Positions 1-9,491 of a DNA stretch of 64,000 bases are shown here, one piece after another. Within the stretch, counting starts at the first letter, position 1, and the number at the start of each line of letters is the position of its first letter. The notes under the pieces are model-generated. The model worked only from the letters and a program-made list of their open reading frames with translations. It searched no databases and was not told the origin of the DNA. The stretch covers positions 51,939 to 115,938 of the forward strand of contig JAJPIA010000058.1 in the NCBI GenBank assembly GCA_021324975.1, read 5' to 3'. The translations under genes were made by a program, and so were the position numbers. Source of the DNA: Bacillota bacterium. GTDB taxonomy: Bacteria > Sysuimicrobiota > Sysuimicrobiia > Sysuimicrobiales > Segetimicrobiaceae.

Positions 1-1
1 C

Positions 2-316
2 GGCGACGGTTCCCTCATGTACGCCGGCCAGGCCCTCTGGACCGCGGCGCGATATCACATTCCGGTGACCGTGCTTGTGCTCAACAATCGTGCATACCAG
101 ATCCTGAAGGATGGAATGCGCGCGTACAAGAGGGGGGCGGTCGCTCCTGAGCGCATGGTGGGAATGGACCTCAACGACCCGGCCATCGATATTTGCGGCA
201 TGGCGCGAGCCCTCGGAGTACCGGGACAAGTCGTCGAGGATCCGACTCAACTGCGGGAAGCGCTGTCGGACGCGACCGGGGCGCCGCGGCTGTTCGATGT
301 CCTGGTGCAGCCATAG
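2..316 (+). CDS. Thiamine-diphosphate-dependent decarboxylase, C-terminal part (benzoylformate decarboxylase-like)
   Basis: This is the 3' end of a gene that begins before the window. The frame opens with GDGS and continues to VLVLNNRAYQILK; the GDG...NN pattern is the magnesium/thiamine-diphosphate binding motif of the acetolactate synthase and benzoylformate decarboxylase superfamily. The residues after it (an aromatic-rich helix, then a GVPG segment and a closing RLFDVLVQP strand) fit the end of the C-terminal TPP domain. The WTAARYHIPVT stretch resembles benzoylformate decarboxylases more than acetolactate synthases, but the substrate cannot be fixed from about 104 residues. The gene stops at a TAG and nothing downstream is co-directional within 300 bp. 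Confidence 0.8.
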   Translation, partial: GDGSLMYAGQALWTAARYHIPVTVLVLNNRAYQILKDGMRAYKRGAVAPERMVGMDLNDPAIDICGMARALGVPGQVVEDPTQLREALSDATGAPRLFDVLVQP

Positions 317-665
317 CGTCGTTCCGGATTCCCCTAGATTTGGACCCGGCGAGTGCGTGAGGTGGCGACCTGGTCGACCGGCTAGGTCCCGTTCCCGCCA
401 CGTGCCTGATGCCGACGCGCGCCGTAAGCGGTACAGTGACCAGTACGGTGTTGGGGTGTGCTCGGGTCGGACGCGGGCATGATGCCGGGGACATAGGTGG
501 CTGGAAGTGCGACCAAACGAAGCCGGCCGTGGCAATGGAACCGGTCCGCACGGGGCCCGGTCGCAGGGTGCTGAACGAGAACGGTCGAAGGAACGCAACC
601 CCGTGGGCGGCCCGGTGCCGGACAAGCGCGTGGTAGATGGGTGGCGGGCCGGGGAGCGACGCCGC
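317..665. other. Intergenic region before the sensor kinase
   Basis: About 350 bp between the decarboxylase end and the kinase start. The overlapping ORF-track entries are alternative-frame readings of high-GC DNA. The upstream extension of the kinase frame (from 507) lacks domain-like content. I see no clear terminator or promoter. Confidence 0.4.
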
Positions 666-2702
666 ATGACCGAGGGCAACCCGTTCATCGAGCTCGATCC
701 GCGACCGGACCTTACCGCGGATCCATTTTTGCGCCACGTCATCGCCGAGGCTGTGGACACGTCGCCCATCGGCGTGGCGATCCTCGACGCGTCGCGAGCC
801 GTCTTGTGGGTGAACCGGACGCTCGAAGAGTTTTTCGGTCTGCCGCTACGGACGATGGCCCGGGGCGGGCCGAGCGCGGATGTGTTCGCGCGGGTCAAGG
901 CCGTCCTCGAGGATCCCGAAGCGCTCAGCACGCCCGTGCGGATGTGCGGGAACGGCAAATCGGCGCCTGACGCGTTTGAGTGCCATGTGTTGCCCGGGGC
1001 CGGCCGGCAGGAACGCTGGCTCGAGGGCTGGGTGCGACCGATTCTGCACGGCCCGTACGCGGGCGGACAGATTCACCGGTTCGTGGACATCACCGGCCGG
1101 AAGCGCGCCGAGGAGGCGCTGCGCGCGAGCGAACAGCGATTTCGTCAGCTCGCGGAAAATGCCTCCGACGTGATCTACCGGTATCGGCTGGTTCCGGTGC
1201 GGCGGTTCGAGTATGTGAGCCCGTCTGTGACCACGCTAACCGGGTACCCGCCGGAGGCGTTTTACGCGAACCCGGAACTGACGCGCGCGTTCGTGCATGC
1301 CGATGACTGGCCCATTATCGAGGCCGAGCAGCGCGACTGCACCGTCTCGGCGGCCCCGCTCACCTTCCGCTGCGTGCACCGCGACGGGAAGATGATCTGG
1401 GTCGAGCGCCGGTGCATGCCGGTGACGGATGAGACCGGCGCGGTGGTCGCGGTGGATGCCATCGTCCGCGACGTCACGGAACGGGTGCTGGCGCAGCGGG
1501 CCCTGGAGCAGCGGGTCGAAGAGCGCACGCGCGAGATCGAGCGGCGCCGGCGCGTCGCGGAAGGGCTGCGGGAGATGCTGGCCGTGCTCAACTCCCCGCG
1601 AGCGTGGAATGAGATCCTCGACCACATCGTAGGCCAGGCGATCCGCCTGCTGGACTGCGCCGCCGTCGCCGTGTACCGTTTGGTGACCCCGGACGGCCCG
1701 TTACGCATTCTGGCCGCTCGCGGGCTGGACCCCGAATACGTGGCGAACGTGGAGTTTCCGCTGGGGTTACCGGCGGTCGGTCAGGCCGTCTCCGAGCAGC
1801 GGCCCGTGACCATGCCCGACGCCCCGGCGTTCCTGGCGAGCGTCATCGAGCAGCTGGACCCACAGCAGCAGGCGCTTCTGACGCGGCTCACCCGCCGGCT
1901 CGGTGCCGTGCTGGCCGTGCCCCTCGGCGTCAAGGGACAGCGCTACGGCGCCATTGTCGTCTACTATCCGGCGCCTCGCGAAATTGGCGAGGAGGACATC
2001 CAGCTCGCGGTGACCTTCGCCGAGCACGCGGCGCTGGCGATCGAGAACGCCAAGCTGCGGGCTGGCGCGGAGCGCGCCGCCGCGGCGAGCGAGCGCGAGC
2101 GGTTGGCCCGCGACCTGCACGACTCGGTAACGCAGACGCTGTTCTCCGCCAGCCTGATCGCCGACGTGCTGCCGAGGTTATGGGAGCGAGACCCGGAGCA
2201 TGGGCAGCGGCGCCTGCATGAGTTGCGGCGTCTCGCCCGGGGCGCGCTTGCGGAGATGCGCGCGCTCTTGTTGGAACTGCGGCCGGCGGCGCTGACCGAG
2301 GTCGGGCTTGGGGAGCTGCTCAAGCAGCTGGGCGAAGCGGTCGCCGGCCGGACGGAGGTCGCCGTGTCGGTGGACGTCGAGGACACCGGGCCGCTGCCGG
2401 CGGATGCTCAGATTGCCCTTTACCGCATCGCGCAGGAAGCGTTGAACAACAGCGTCAAACACGGGGGCGGCCGCAGCGCCAGGGTCACCCTGAGCCGGAC
2501 CTCGACGGGCGTTCACGTCAGCATCGCGGACGACGGCACCGGGTTCGACGGAGAGCGCGTCTCGCCCGAGCACCTCGGGCTCAAGATCATGCGGGAGCGC
2601 GCGCGGAGCGTGGGCGCGGAGTTCGCAATCGCCAGCGCGCCCGGACGCGGTACCCGCATCGACGTACACTGGCCCGCCGAGGCGGCGGAGGCCAAGCCGT
2701 GA
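666..2702 (+). CDS. PAS-PAS-GAF sensor histidine kinase of the NarL/DegS type
   Basis: Cytoplasmic sensor kinase of about 678 residues with no membrane segment. Two PAS domains (roughly residues 25-145 and 160-285) are followed by a charged coiled coil (EQRVEERTREIERRRR), a GAF domain (about 320-470), a HisKA_3 dimerisation helix with the phospho-acceptor in ARDLHDSVTQTLFSA, and a HATPase_c domain with N box EALNNSVKHGG and G box DDGTGF. I chose the ATG at 666 because GGGGAG lies 7-8 bases upstream; the longer ORF from 507 adds low-complexity sequence. The stop overlaps the start of the response regulator, so kinase and regulator are one translationally coupled two-component system. The signal is unknown; soluble PAS/GAF domains suggest an intracellular, redox or small-molecule cue. 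Confidence 0.9.
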   Translation: MTEGNPFIELDPRPDLTADPFLRHVIAEAVDTSPIGVAILDASRAVLWVNRTLEEFFGLPLRTMARGGPSADVFARVKAVLEDPEALSTPVRMCGNGKSAPDAFECHVLPGAGRQERWLEGWVRPILHGPYAGGQIHRFVDITGRKRAEEALRASEQRFRQLAENASDVIYRYRLVPVRRFEYVSPSVTTLTGYPPEAFYANPELTRAFVHADDWPIIEAEQRDCTVSAAPLTFRCVHRDGKMIWVERRCMPVTDETGAVVAVDAIVRDVTERVLAQRALEQRVEERTREIERRRRVAEGLREMLAVLNSPRAWNEILDHIVGQAIRLLDCAAVAVYRLVTPDGPLRILAARGLDPEYVANVEFPLGLPAVGQAVSEQRPVTMPDAPAFLASVIEQLDPQQQALLTRLTRRLGAVLAVPLGVKGQRYGAIVVYYPAPREIGEEDIQLAVTFAEHAALAIENAKLRAGAERAAAASERERLARDLHDSVTQTLFSASLIADVLPRLWERDPEHGQRRLHELRRLARGALAEMRALLLELRPAALTEVGLGELLKQLGEAVAGRTEVAVSVDVEDTGPLPADAQIALYRIAQEALNNSVKHGGGRSARVTLSRTSTGVHVSIADDGTGFDGERVSPEHLGLKIMRERARSVGAEFAIASAPGRGTRIDVHWPAEAAEAKP

Positions 2703-3355
2703 CCCCGGCGCCGAAGATCCGGGTCCTCCTTGTGGACGATCACGCGGTGGTCCGAAGCGGGCTCCGGGCCTTCCTCGAGGCTTACGACGACTTGGAACTC
2801 GCCGGGGAGGCATCGAGCGGAGACGAGGCGGTGCGATTGTGCGACCGCGTCTCACCCGACGTCGTCCTGATGGACCTCGTCATGCCGGGGACGGACGGCA
2901 TCGCCGCGACTCGGGCCATCCGCGAGCGGCACCCGGGGCTGCAGGTGATCGCGCTCACCAGTTTCCAGGAACAAGACCGGATTCAGGCTGCGCTCGACGC
3001 CGGCGCGCTCGGCTACCTGCTCAAGAACGTCGGCGCCGACGAGCTGGCGCGGGCGATCCGGTCCGCCCGCGCGGGCCAGCCCACGCTCGCCCCAGAGGCC
3101 ACGCGGGCGCTGATCCACGCGGCCACGCGTCCTCCAGAGCCCGGACACGACCTCACGCCGCGTGAGCGCGAGGTCTTGGTCCTGATGGTGCAGGGGCTGA
3201 ACAACACCGAGATCGCGGCACGTTTGGTGGTGAACCGTTCGACCGTGAAGTTCCATGTGAGTAACGTCCTCGCCAAACTGGGCGCCGCGAGCCGCACGGA
3301 AGCCGTTGCGCTCGCGCTCACGCGCCGCATCGTTCTCGAGCCCAAACCTCGGTAG
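2699..3355 (+). CDS. NarL/FixJ-family response regulator
   Basis: A 218-residue two-domain regulator. The receiver domain has the acidic pair (VDD, residues 12-14), the phospho-acceptor Asp59 in VLMDLVMPG, the switch Thr87 and Lys109. The C-terminal LuxR-type helix-turn-helix reads LTPREREVLVLMVQGLNNTEIA and VNRSTVKFHVSNVLAKL. It starts with GTG inside the kinase stop codon, so it is the cognate partner of that kinase. Phosphorylation is expected to allow dimer binding to promoters; the targets are not visible, though the efflux genes 420 bp downstream are a possible one (inference). Confidence 0.93.
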   Translation: MTPAPKIRVLLVDDHAVVRSGLRAFLEAYDDLELAGEASSGDEAVRLCDRVSPDVVLMDLVMPGTDGIAATRAIRERHPGLQVIALTSFQEQDRIQAALDAGALGYLLKNVGADELARAIRSARAGQPTLAPEATRALIHAATRPPEPGHDLTPREREVLVLMVQGLNNTEIAARLVVNRSTVKFHVSNVLAKLGAASRTEAVALALTRRIVLEPKPR

Positions 3356-3775
3356 CCGCCGGCACAGCGGCGCCCGCGCACGATCCAGGCGCCCAGCGGG
3401 GGAGGATCGCTCCCCGCGCGTAGCCACGATTTCTGAGATGAGCTGCGCTCCGTCTTCGCCATACCGGCCTGTCGAATCCCGTGGCGCCCGATCGACACGG
3501 TGACAGGCGCACGGTCTTAGGGCGATTGGGAGCAGGGCGGGTCCGGTGTCCACGTGTTGGGAAGAATGTCCGTTTCCGCGTCCCTCAAACGTTCATGGGC
3601 CGGCGACAACCGGATGTCCTCGGTGGGCGCACGAGCCAGCCGGCCGGACTAAAAACTCTCCAGGAGGCCAGGGCCGATTCTGGCCGCACGCGGGGTGCCG
3701 CACACCGTCGCGGGCCTCATACTGCTGGCAGCGCGTGGAATGCGCCGCACACGGTAACGGACGGAGGATCATGTC
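3356..3775. other. Intergenic region upstream of the efflux operon
   Basis: About 420 bp without a credible gene. ORF-track entries here are short alternative-frame readings with no domain-like sequence. It must hold the promoter of the efflux pair, but I could not pick a convincing -35/-10 pair. A strong ribosome binding site (GGAGG) ends it, 8 bases before the next start. Confidence 0.4.
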
Positions 3776-5263
3776 ATGGATCAGAACCAGGGACTCACGC
3801 AGGAGAAAGCGGAGCGGAATGGCGATGGCCCGGCGGCACACACGACGATCAGCACGCCGCAGCCGGCGTCTTTTGAGGTGGCGCAATCCTCGGTGGTTCC
3901 CGACAGCACGGCCAAGGTCTCGAGGCGTCCCGCGCGTCGTGCGCGGATCTCGCGTCGCACGTGGATCTTTGGATCCGCGCTGCTTGTGATCGTTGTCGCG
4001 ATCGCGGGAGCGGTGCGGTACTTCCACACCGCCGCCGCACACCCCACGACCGACGACGCGTATGTCCAGGGCGACGTGGTATCCATCGGCGCCAAGGTCT
4101 CCGGGCGCGTGAGCCGGGTGCTCGTGCACGGGGACGAGCGGGTCACGCGGGGGCAGCCCCTCGTCCAGCTGGATCCCACGGATGCCCGGATCGCGGTCGC
4201 GCAGGCCCAGGCGGCGCTCGAGGCGGCCCGCGCCCAGGCGGCGTCCGCCCGCGCGGCTCTCGTGACCCAGGAACACCAGACGCCGGCCGCGATCGCCCAG
4301 GCGCGCGCGGCGGCCGCGGCCGCGGACGCCCAAGTGCCGCAGGCGGAGACCACGGTCACACTGCAAGACCGCACCGTGCAACAGGCCATCTCGACGGCGC
4401 GGGCGCAACTCGAGGCTGCCACGGCCAACACGCTGTCCGCGCATTCGGCGTTCACCAAGGCGGAACACGACTTGACCCGGGCCAAGCAGTTGTTCGCCCA
4501 GGGCGCGGTCTCCGCCCAGGATGTCGATCAAGCGCAGGCGGCGTACGACGCGGCGCTGGCCCAGCAGAAGAGCGCGGAGGACGCGGTTACGCAGGCCCGT
4601 GCGGCGGTGGCGAGCGCCGAAGCGTCGCAGCTGCAGGTGCCGATTCACGAGCAGGCCGTCCTGACGGCACGGGCCCAGGCCGCGGCGGCGGTCGCTGGGA
4701 TCGCCACGGCGAGCACCGGCTACGACGTCATCAAGCAGAAGGCCGCCGCGGTCGCGAACGCGGCGGCCGCTGCGGCCCAGGCACTGGCACAACTTGCCGC
4801 GGCGCAGCAGCAACTGGCCGACACCGTCGTCGTTGCGCCGGCCGACGCCCAGGTGGGCAGCCAGGTGGCGGTGCAGCCGGGACAGGTGGTGGTCCCGGGG
4901 CAGGCGCTGATGACGCTGATCTTCTCCAACACGCGGTGGGTTGAAGCCAACTTCAAAGAAACACAACTCGGCCGCGTGCGTGTCGGCCAGCCGGTCACGG
5001 TGCGCGTGGACCTGCTCGGTCTGACGTTCCACGGTCACGTGCGCGAGCTGGGGGCGGCGACCGGTTCCGTCCTGTCCCTGCTGCCGGCCGAGAACGCCAC
5101 GGGCAATTTCACCAAGGTCGTGCAGCGCGTGCCGGTGCGGATCGCCCTCGACGACGCTCCGGCCAAGCCGTTGGCGGTCGGGCTGTCCGCCGAGGTCACG
5201 ATCGACACCACACGAAATCCGGCCGCGTTCGTCGCCGCCGAGCCGGGGCGGCGGGCGCGCTGA
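3776..5263 (+). CDS. HlyD/EmrA-family membrane fusion protein
   Basis: A 495-residue periplasmic adaptor for a multidrug exporter. A charged N-terminal tail of about 60 residues precedes one membrane helix (residues about 62-82), then the first half of the biotinyl-lipoyl domain (TDDAYVQGDVVSIGAKVSG), a very long Ala/Gln-rich alpha-helical hairpin (about 135-350), the second lipoyl half (VVAPADAQVGS) and a beta-barrel domain with VEANFKETQLGRVRVGQPV, typical of EmrA. ATG 3776 is preferred over ATG 3771 (different frame) and has GGAGG at 8 bases. The stop overlaps the MFS gene start (TGATG), so both are made together as an EmrAB-like pump. No outer-membrane TolC gene is in the window. Confidence 0.9.
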   Translation: MDQNQGLTQEKAERNGDGPAAHTTISTPQPASFEVAQSSVVPDSTAKVSRRPARRARISRRTWIFGSALLVIVVAIAGAVRYFHTAAAHPTTDDAYVQGDVVSIGAKVSGRVSRVLVHGDERVTRGQPLVQLDPTDARIAVAQAQAALEAARAQAASARAALVTQEHQTPAAIAQARAAAAAADAQVPQAETTVTLQDRTVQQAISTARAQLEAATANTLSAHSAFTKAEHDLTRAKQLFAQGAVSAQDVDQAQAAYDAALAQQKSAEDAVTQARAAVASAEASQLQVPIHEQAVLTARAQAAAAVAGIATASTGYDVIKQKAAAVANAAAAAAQALAQLAAAQQQLADTVVVAPADAQVGSQVAVQPGQVVVPGQALMTLIFSNTRWVEANFKETQLGRVRVGQPVTVRVDLLGLTFHGHVRELGAATGSVLSLLPAENATGNFTKVVQRVPVRIALDDAPAKPLAVGLSAEVTIDTTRNPAAFVAAEPGRRAR

Positions 5264-6828
5264 TGGCAATCGCCCTGGACATCAAGCCGCCCGCCGCGGC
5301 GGCAAATAAGTGGCTGGTGGCCGCCGCGGTCACCGTCGGGACCTTGATGGGCGCCGTGGACGCCTCGGTCGTTAACGTGGCGCTGCCGAGTATGCAGGCG
5401 ACGTACGGGGTGTCACTCGTCGAGGTTACGTGGGTCTCCACGGGTTACTTGATCGCGCTCGTGTTGGTCCTGCCCCTGACGGGGTGGCTGTCCTCGCTGT
5501 TCGGGCGCAAGCCTCTGTACCAGGCGTGCCTGCTCCTCTTCGTAGCCGCGTCGATTCTGGCGGCGATGGCGCCGTCGCTTCCGCTGCTCATCGCGGCGCG
5601 GGTGCTCCAGGGGCTGGGGGCCGGCGTCCTGAGCCCGACGGAGCAGGCCATCCTGGGCGACACCTTTCCCCCGGAGGAGCGGGGGCTCGCCACGGGGCTC
5701 TATGGCCTCGTCGTCGTGCTCGGTCCGACCCTCGGGCCGCTCCTCGGCGGGTGGATCACGGACAACTACACGTGGCGCTGGATCTTCCTCATCAACGTCC
5801 CGGTGGGGCTGCTCGGCGCCCTCATGGTCGCGACGTTCGTCCCGGACGGCCCGCGCGCAGCGCCCCGCAAGACGGCGGTGGACGTCGTCGGGATTTCGCT
5901 GCTCGCTGCCGGCCTCTCCAGCCTGCTCGTGATGCTGGAGCAGGGGAACCGGTGGGACTGGTGGTCGTCGCCGCTCGTGTGGGGGTTCGCCATCGCGGCG
6001 GCAGCCTGCCTGCTGTTGTTCGTCCTGTGGGAGCTGTTCGGTACGGACACGCCCGCGGTGGACCTCCGCATCCTCGGGAGCCGCGCGTTTGCGGCGGCGT
6101 GGCTGAGCGTGGGGTTGCTGGGGCTCGTGTTGATCGGGGCGCTGCTCATGCAATCGCTGTTCCTGCAGCAGGTCCTGGGCTACACTGCCGCGCAGACCGG
6201 GCTCGCGTTTGTGCCGCGCGGGCTCACGACGATGATCATGGCCCCGCTGGCCGGACTGCTCCTCGTTCGCGCGGGGCCGCGGGTGATGACGGCGGCCGGG
6301 GCGTCGTCGGTCGTGACGGGAGTGGTCCTGATGTCCCGCTGGACGATGGACGCGGGGCCGGCACAGATCCGGGATCCACTGGTGCTGGTCGGGTTCGGGC
6401 TGGCGCTGCTGTTCATCCCGCTGTTCAACGCCGGCATGGCCGCGGTGGATCGACGGAAGCTGGTAAGTGCCACGGGGCTGCTCAACCTACAGTTGCAGTT
6501 GGGCGGGGCGGTCGGCACTGCCATCCTGGCGACGATGATCGAGCGCGGGATCACGCGCTACCACGCCGTCCTGACGGGGTACGTGACCGCGACGAGCGCC
6601 GCGTCCACGAGCGTGACCGGGAGCCTCGCGGCGCGCATGGTGGGGCAGGGCGGCAGCGATCCGGTCACGGCTCAGCGGATGGCGCTCGGGGCGCTCGACA
6701 ACATCGTGACCGGGCAGGCGTCGGTGCTGGCCTTCCAACACGCGTTCCAGGCCATCGCCGTGATGGCCCTGGTCATGCTGCTGTGCGTGCCGTTCCTGCC
6801 GCGGCGGGCGGCGGGCGCCGCGCATTGA
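5263..6828 (+). CDS. DHA2-family MFS drug transporter (EmrB/QacA type)
   Basis: Inner-membrane proton/drug antiporter of 521 residues with about 14 hydrophobic segments, the usual size for the DHA2 family. Helix 1 holds the motif VDASVVNVALPSM; motif A is GWLSSLFGRKPLY between helices 2 and 3, and motif C-like GLGAGVLSPTEQAIL lies in helix 5. It is coupled to the HlyD adaptor by a TGATG overlap, so the pair should export toxic compounds across the envelope. Substrate is unknown. Confidence 0.92.
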   Translation: MAIALDIKPPAAAANKWLVAAAVTVGTLMGAVDASVVNVALPSMQATYGVSLVEVTWVSTGYLIALVLVLPLTGWLSSLFGRKPLYQACLLLFVAASILAAMAPSLPLLIAARVLQGLGAGVLSPTEQAILGDTFPPEERGLATGLYGLVVVLGPTLGPLLGGWITDNYTWRWIFLINVPVGLLGALMVATFVPDGPRAAPRKTAVDVVGISLLAAGLSSLLVMLEQGNRWDWWSSPLVWGFAIAAAACLLLFVLWELFGTDTPAVDLRILGSRAFAAAWLSVGLLGLVLIGALLMQSLFLQQVLGYTAAQTGLAFVPRGLTTMIMAPLAGLLLVRAGPRVMTAAGASSVVTGVVLMSRWTMDAGPAQIRDPLVLVGFGLALLFIPLFNAGMAAVDRRKLVSATGLLNLQLQLGGAVGTAILATMIERGITRYHAVLTGYVTATSAASTSVTGSLAARMVGQGGSDPVTAQRMALGALDNIVTGQASVLAFQHAFQAIAVMALVMLLCVPFLPRRAAGAAH

Positions 6829-6897
6829 AGCGAGGGTGGGCGACGTTGCGGCCCGCACGCACATTTGATCGGGCAAGGATCGGAGGATGAGGAATCG

Positions 6898-7128
6898 ATG
6901 AATACGTTCGGGGCAAACCTGGCTCGGGTATCGGCTACAGTTCCTGCGTCGTTCCCGGCGTTTGGCGTATACGTCCAGGTGACCGCACCGCCGACGTGGG
7001 ACGAAGATCAGGTGCGGCGGGTGTTTACGCGGCTTCTGCGGGTGGACGGCTGGCCGCTCGAACTGGTGGCGGTTACTGCCAACCGGGACTCTGAAGGGGC
7101 AGACCTCGTTCCCAAGGAACGCGGTTGA
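6898..7128 (+). CDS. Small hypothetical protein
   Basis: A 76-residue protein with no family I recognise. The ATG at 6898 is preferred over the TTG at 6865 because a purine-rich GGAGGATGAGGA stretch precedes it. It starts MNTFGANLARVSATVPA and contains a possible beta-alpha unit (YVQVTAPPTWDEDQVRRVFTRLLR). It has no membrane helix or signal peptide. It is 70 bp after the efflux operon and may be a read-through member. Confidence 0.45.
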   Translation: MNTFGANLARVSATVPASFPAFGVYVQVTAPPTWDEDQVRRVFTRLLRVDGWPLELVAVTANRDSEGADLVPKERG

Positions 7129-7259
7129 CGTAGGGGGCGGTCCACAGGATGCCGGGCTGACGTCCGATGCAACACGCGAAACCGTCCGCATGCGTCGAGC
7201 ACGTGCGCGGCGGTAAGGTCGATTCATGCCGGCGACCGACGGGCGAGGGGAGGACGGGG

Positions 7260-8627
7260 ATGGTCGATTCGAGGGACCTGCTGCGGAGCGCCGCGGACCG
7301 ATCGCTGCGCTATCTCGACGGCATCGTGGACCGGCGGGTCGGGCCGCTGCCCGAGCAGGTTGACGCGCTCGCGCGGCTCGGAGGGCCGCTACCTGAGGGC
7401 CCGGCGGGTCCGGCGGAGGTGCTTGCGCTGCTCGACGACGCCGGCTCGCCGGCCACCGTCGCCTCCGCGGGGCCGCGCTACTTCGGCTTCGTGACCGGCG
7501 GCTCGCTGCCGGTCACGCTGGCCGCCAACTGGCTCGCGGGGGCGTGGGACCAAAATGCCGGCCTCGTTGTCTCCTCTCCGGTCGGAGCTGCACTGGAGCA
7601 GATCGCCATCGGATGGCTCGTCGACGTCCTCGGCTTGCCCGCGGGCACGGGCGGTGCTCTCGTGACAGGCGCCACGATGGCGAACTTCACCGCGCTTGCC
7701 GCGGCGCGGCACGCGGTGCTTGGCGCCGCGGGGTGGGACGTGGAGGCGTCGGGCTTGTTCGGCGCTCCGCCGACCACCGTGGTCGTGGGCGACGAGGTGC
7801 ACATCAGTCTGCTCCGGGCGCTGACGCTCCTCGGCCTCGGCCGCGATCGCGTGGTCCGCGTTCCGGCCGACGGACAGGGCCGCATGCGCGCCGAGGCGCT
7901 GCCGCGGTTGAACGGCCCGGCGATCGTGTGTGCACAGGCTGGCAATGTAAACAGCGGTGCCTTCGATCCCATAGACCGGATCTGTACGCACGCTCACGCC
8001 GCGGGGGCGTGGGTCCATGTAGACGGGGCCTTCGGCCTGTGGGCCGCCGCGGCGCCGGAACGGTCGTATCTGACCCGCGGCGTGGCCCAAGCCGATTCCT
8101 GGGGGCTCGACGCGCACAAGTGGCTCAACGTTCCCTACGACAGCGGCCTCGCGTTCGTCCGCCGTCCGGAACACCTGCGGTCGGCGATGGCGACGTCCGC
8201 GGCGTATTTTCCGCAGACCGATCGGCGGGAGCCGTTTCTCTACTCGCCGGAGATGTCACGGCGGGCCCGCGGCGTCGAGATCTGGGCCGCCCTGCGAACG
8301 CTCGGCCGGGCGGGGGTCGCCGATCTCGTGGAGCGCAACTGCCGGCAGGCCGCGCGGTTTGCGGAGGGCCTTCGGGGGGCGGGCTACGATGTGCTGAACG
8401 ACGTCGTCCTGAATCAGGTTATGGTGTCGTTCGGCGACGACGAGACGACCCGTCGGGTCGTCGCCGGCGTGCAGACAGACGGCACGTGCTGGTGCGGTGG
8501 TACGGTGTGGCACGGCCGCGCGGCGATGCGGATCAGCGTGTCGTCCTGGGCGACGACTGACGAGGACGTCGACCGCAGTCTCGCGGCGATCCTACGTGTG
8601 GCCCGAGATTCTACCGACCCCGAATAA
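7260..8627 (+). CDS. Pyridoxal-phosphate-dependent decarboxylase (group II, aromatic amino acid decarboxylase-like)
   Basis: A 455-residue fold-type I PLP enzyme. The PLP lysine is in LDAHKWLNVPYD, the phosphate-binding segment is GALVTGATMANFTALAAARH, and the conserved HVDGAFGLW holds the Asp that pairs with the pyridine nitrogen. These are the hallmarks of group II decarboxylases (DOPA/tyrosine/tryptophan/glutamate decarboxylases). Within the group, the PLP enzymes with RRARGVEIWAALRTLGR resemble aminotransferase/decarboxylase-like proteins often named only to family level. The start at 7260 follows GAGGGGAGG; the extension to 7167 is alternative-frame sequence. It ends 17 bp inside the convergent PaiB-like gene. 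Confidence 0.88.
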   Translation: MVDSRDLLRSAADRSLRYLDGIVDRRVGPLPEQVDALARLGGPLPEGPAGPAEVLALLDDAGSPATVASAGPRYFGFVTGGSLPVTLAANWLAGAWDQNAGLVVSSPVGAALEQIAIGWLVDVLGLPAGTGGALVTGATMANFTALAAARHAVLGAAGWDVEASGLFGAPPTTVVVGDEVHISLLRALTLLGLGRDRVVRVPADGQGRMRAEALPRLNGPAIVCAQAGNVNSGAFDPIDRICTHAHAAGAWVHVDGAFGLWAAAAPERSYLTRGVAQADSWGLDAHKWLNVPYDSGLAFVRRPEHLRSAMATSAAYFPQTDRREPFLYSPEMSRRARGVEIWAALRTLGRAGVADLVERNCRQAARFAEGLRGAGYDVLNDVVLNQVMVSFGDDETTRRVVAGVQTDGTCWCGGTVWHGRAAMRISVSSWATTDEDVDRSLAAILRVARDSTDPE

Positions 8628-9240
8628 TGTCGGCAACAGCCACCTGATCGGGGCCGCCCTCGCCCACGAGTCGCTCGAGGACGGCGGCCTGGTCCCGGCC
8701 GGGGCGATTCTGGCTCATCTTCCATTTGCCTTCGAGGCGGGTGATGCGAATGACCACGCCTACGATGCCCCGGAGCATGCTGTCGATGAACTCGGAGGGC
8801 GCGTCGCTGACTGCCCACGGCGCCGGCCGGGTGCCTTCGTGCGCCTCGGTGAGTCGTGTCACGTGATTGCGCAACCGCTCGGGGTCGTCAAAGGTCTGGA
8901 TCTCGCCGTAGGCATGGATCGCGAGGTAATTCCAAGTCGGGACGACTTTGCCGGTTTCTTGCTTGGTCGGATACCACGACGGCGAGATATAGGTATTCGG
9001 CCCGAGGAAGATTGCCAGCGCCGGCGTGCCGGATCCGATGCCTTTCCACTGGGGGTTCGGCCGGGCCAGATGTCCGTGTAGCGTCCCAAACGGCGCCTGG
9101 CTATCCTCGAGCAGCAGGGGAATGTGGCTGGCTTCGAGACCGCTCGAGCCGTGCGTGACGAGCGTGCCGAAGCCAAACCGCCGGATCGCGTCGTGAAGCA
9201 CCGGCACGCGATCTTCCTTAAAGTGCGTGGGAAGGTACAC
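8611..9240 (-). CDS. PaiB-family FMN-binding protein
   Basis: A 209-residue split-barrel flavin protein of the PaiB (FMN-binding negative transcriptional regulator) family. It starts YLPTHFKEDR, contains THGSSGLEASHIPLLL, GTLHGHLARPNPQW and the C-terminal TRLEGKWKMSQNRP, all standard for the family. The GTG at 9240 is chosen because GGAGG precedes it by about 5 bases and the family normally begins at this residue; the ORF track extends 37 residues too far. In Bacillus PaiB was reported as a repressor of sporulation and protease genes, but most members have unknown roles. Convergent with, and overlapping by 17 bp, the PLP decarboxylase gene. Confidence 0.88.
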   Translation of the reverse strand: MYLPTHFKEDRVPVLHDAIRRFGFGTLVTHGSSGLEASHIPLLLEDSQAPFGTLHGHLARPNPQWKGIGSGTPALAIFLGPNTYISPSWYPTKQETGKVVPTWNYLAIHAYGEIQTFDDPERLRNHVTRLTEAHEGTRPAPWAVSDAPSEFIDSMLRGIVGVVIRITRLEGKWKMSQNRPGRDQAAVLERLVGEGGPDQVAVADIIRGR

Positions 9241-9491
9241 CGTGTCCTCCCGCCAGCGTCGCTTTGCAGCCATTATAGCGCTCAGCTTAACTACGGCGTG
9301 CCAGGTACAACGGTGCAGGCGATCGCCGTCACACCGGATAGCCGCTGGCACTTCTATCCGATTTTGACGATCAAATCATTCCTATTGAAGCGCTAGCCCG
9401 GCCCCACGGGCGGCGTATCCGTCGCTCCAGAATCGACATGTGCCGATGCGAGTACACACGGAGGGCCGGTCCAGATTCCGTCGAGGCCGGA

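Noticed and set aside
3593-5269. Long minus-strand ORF (558 residues) opposite the HlyD gene, and similar long shadows (for example 34742-36946, 10352-12016, 13178-14539)
   Set aside because: They are antisense readings of high-GC codons (Arg/Pro/Gly/His-rich) opposite clearly recognisable genes.
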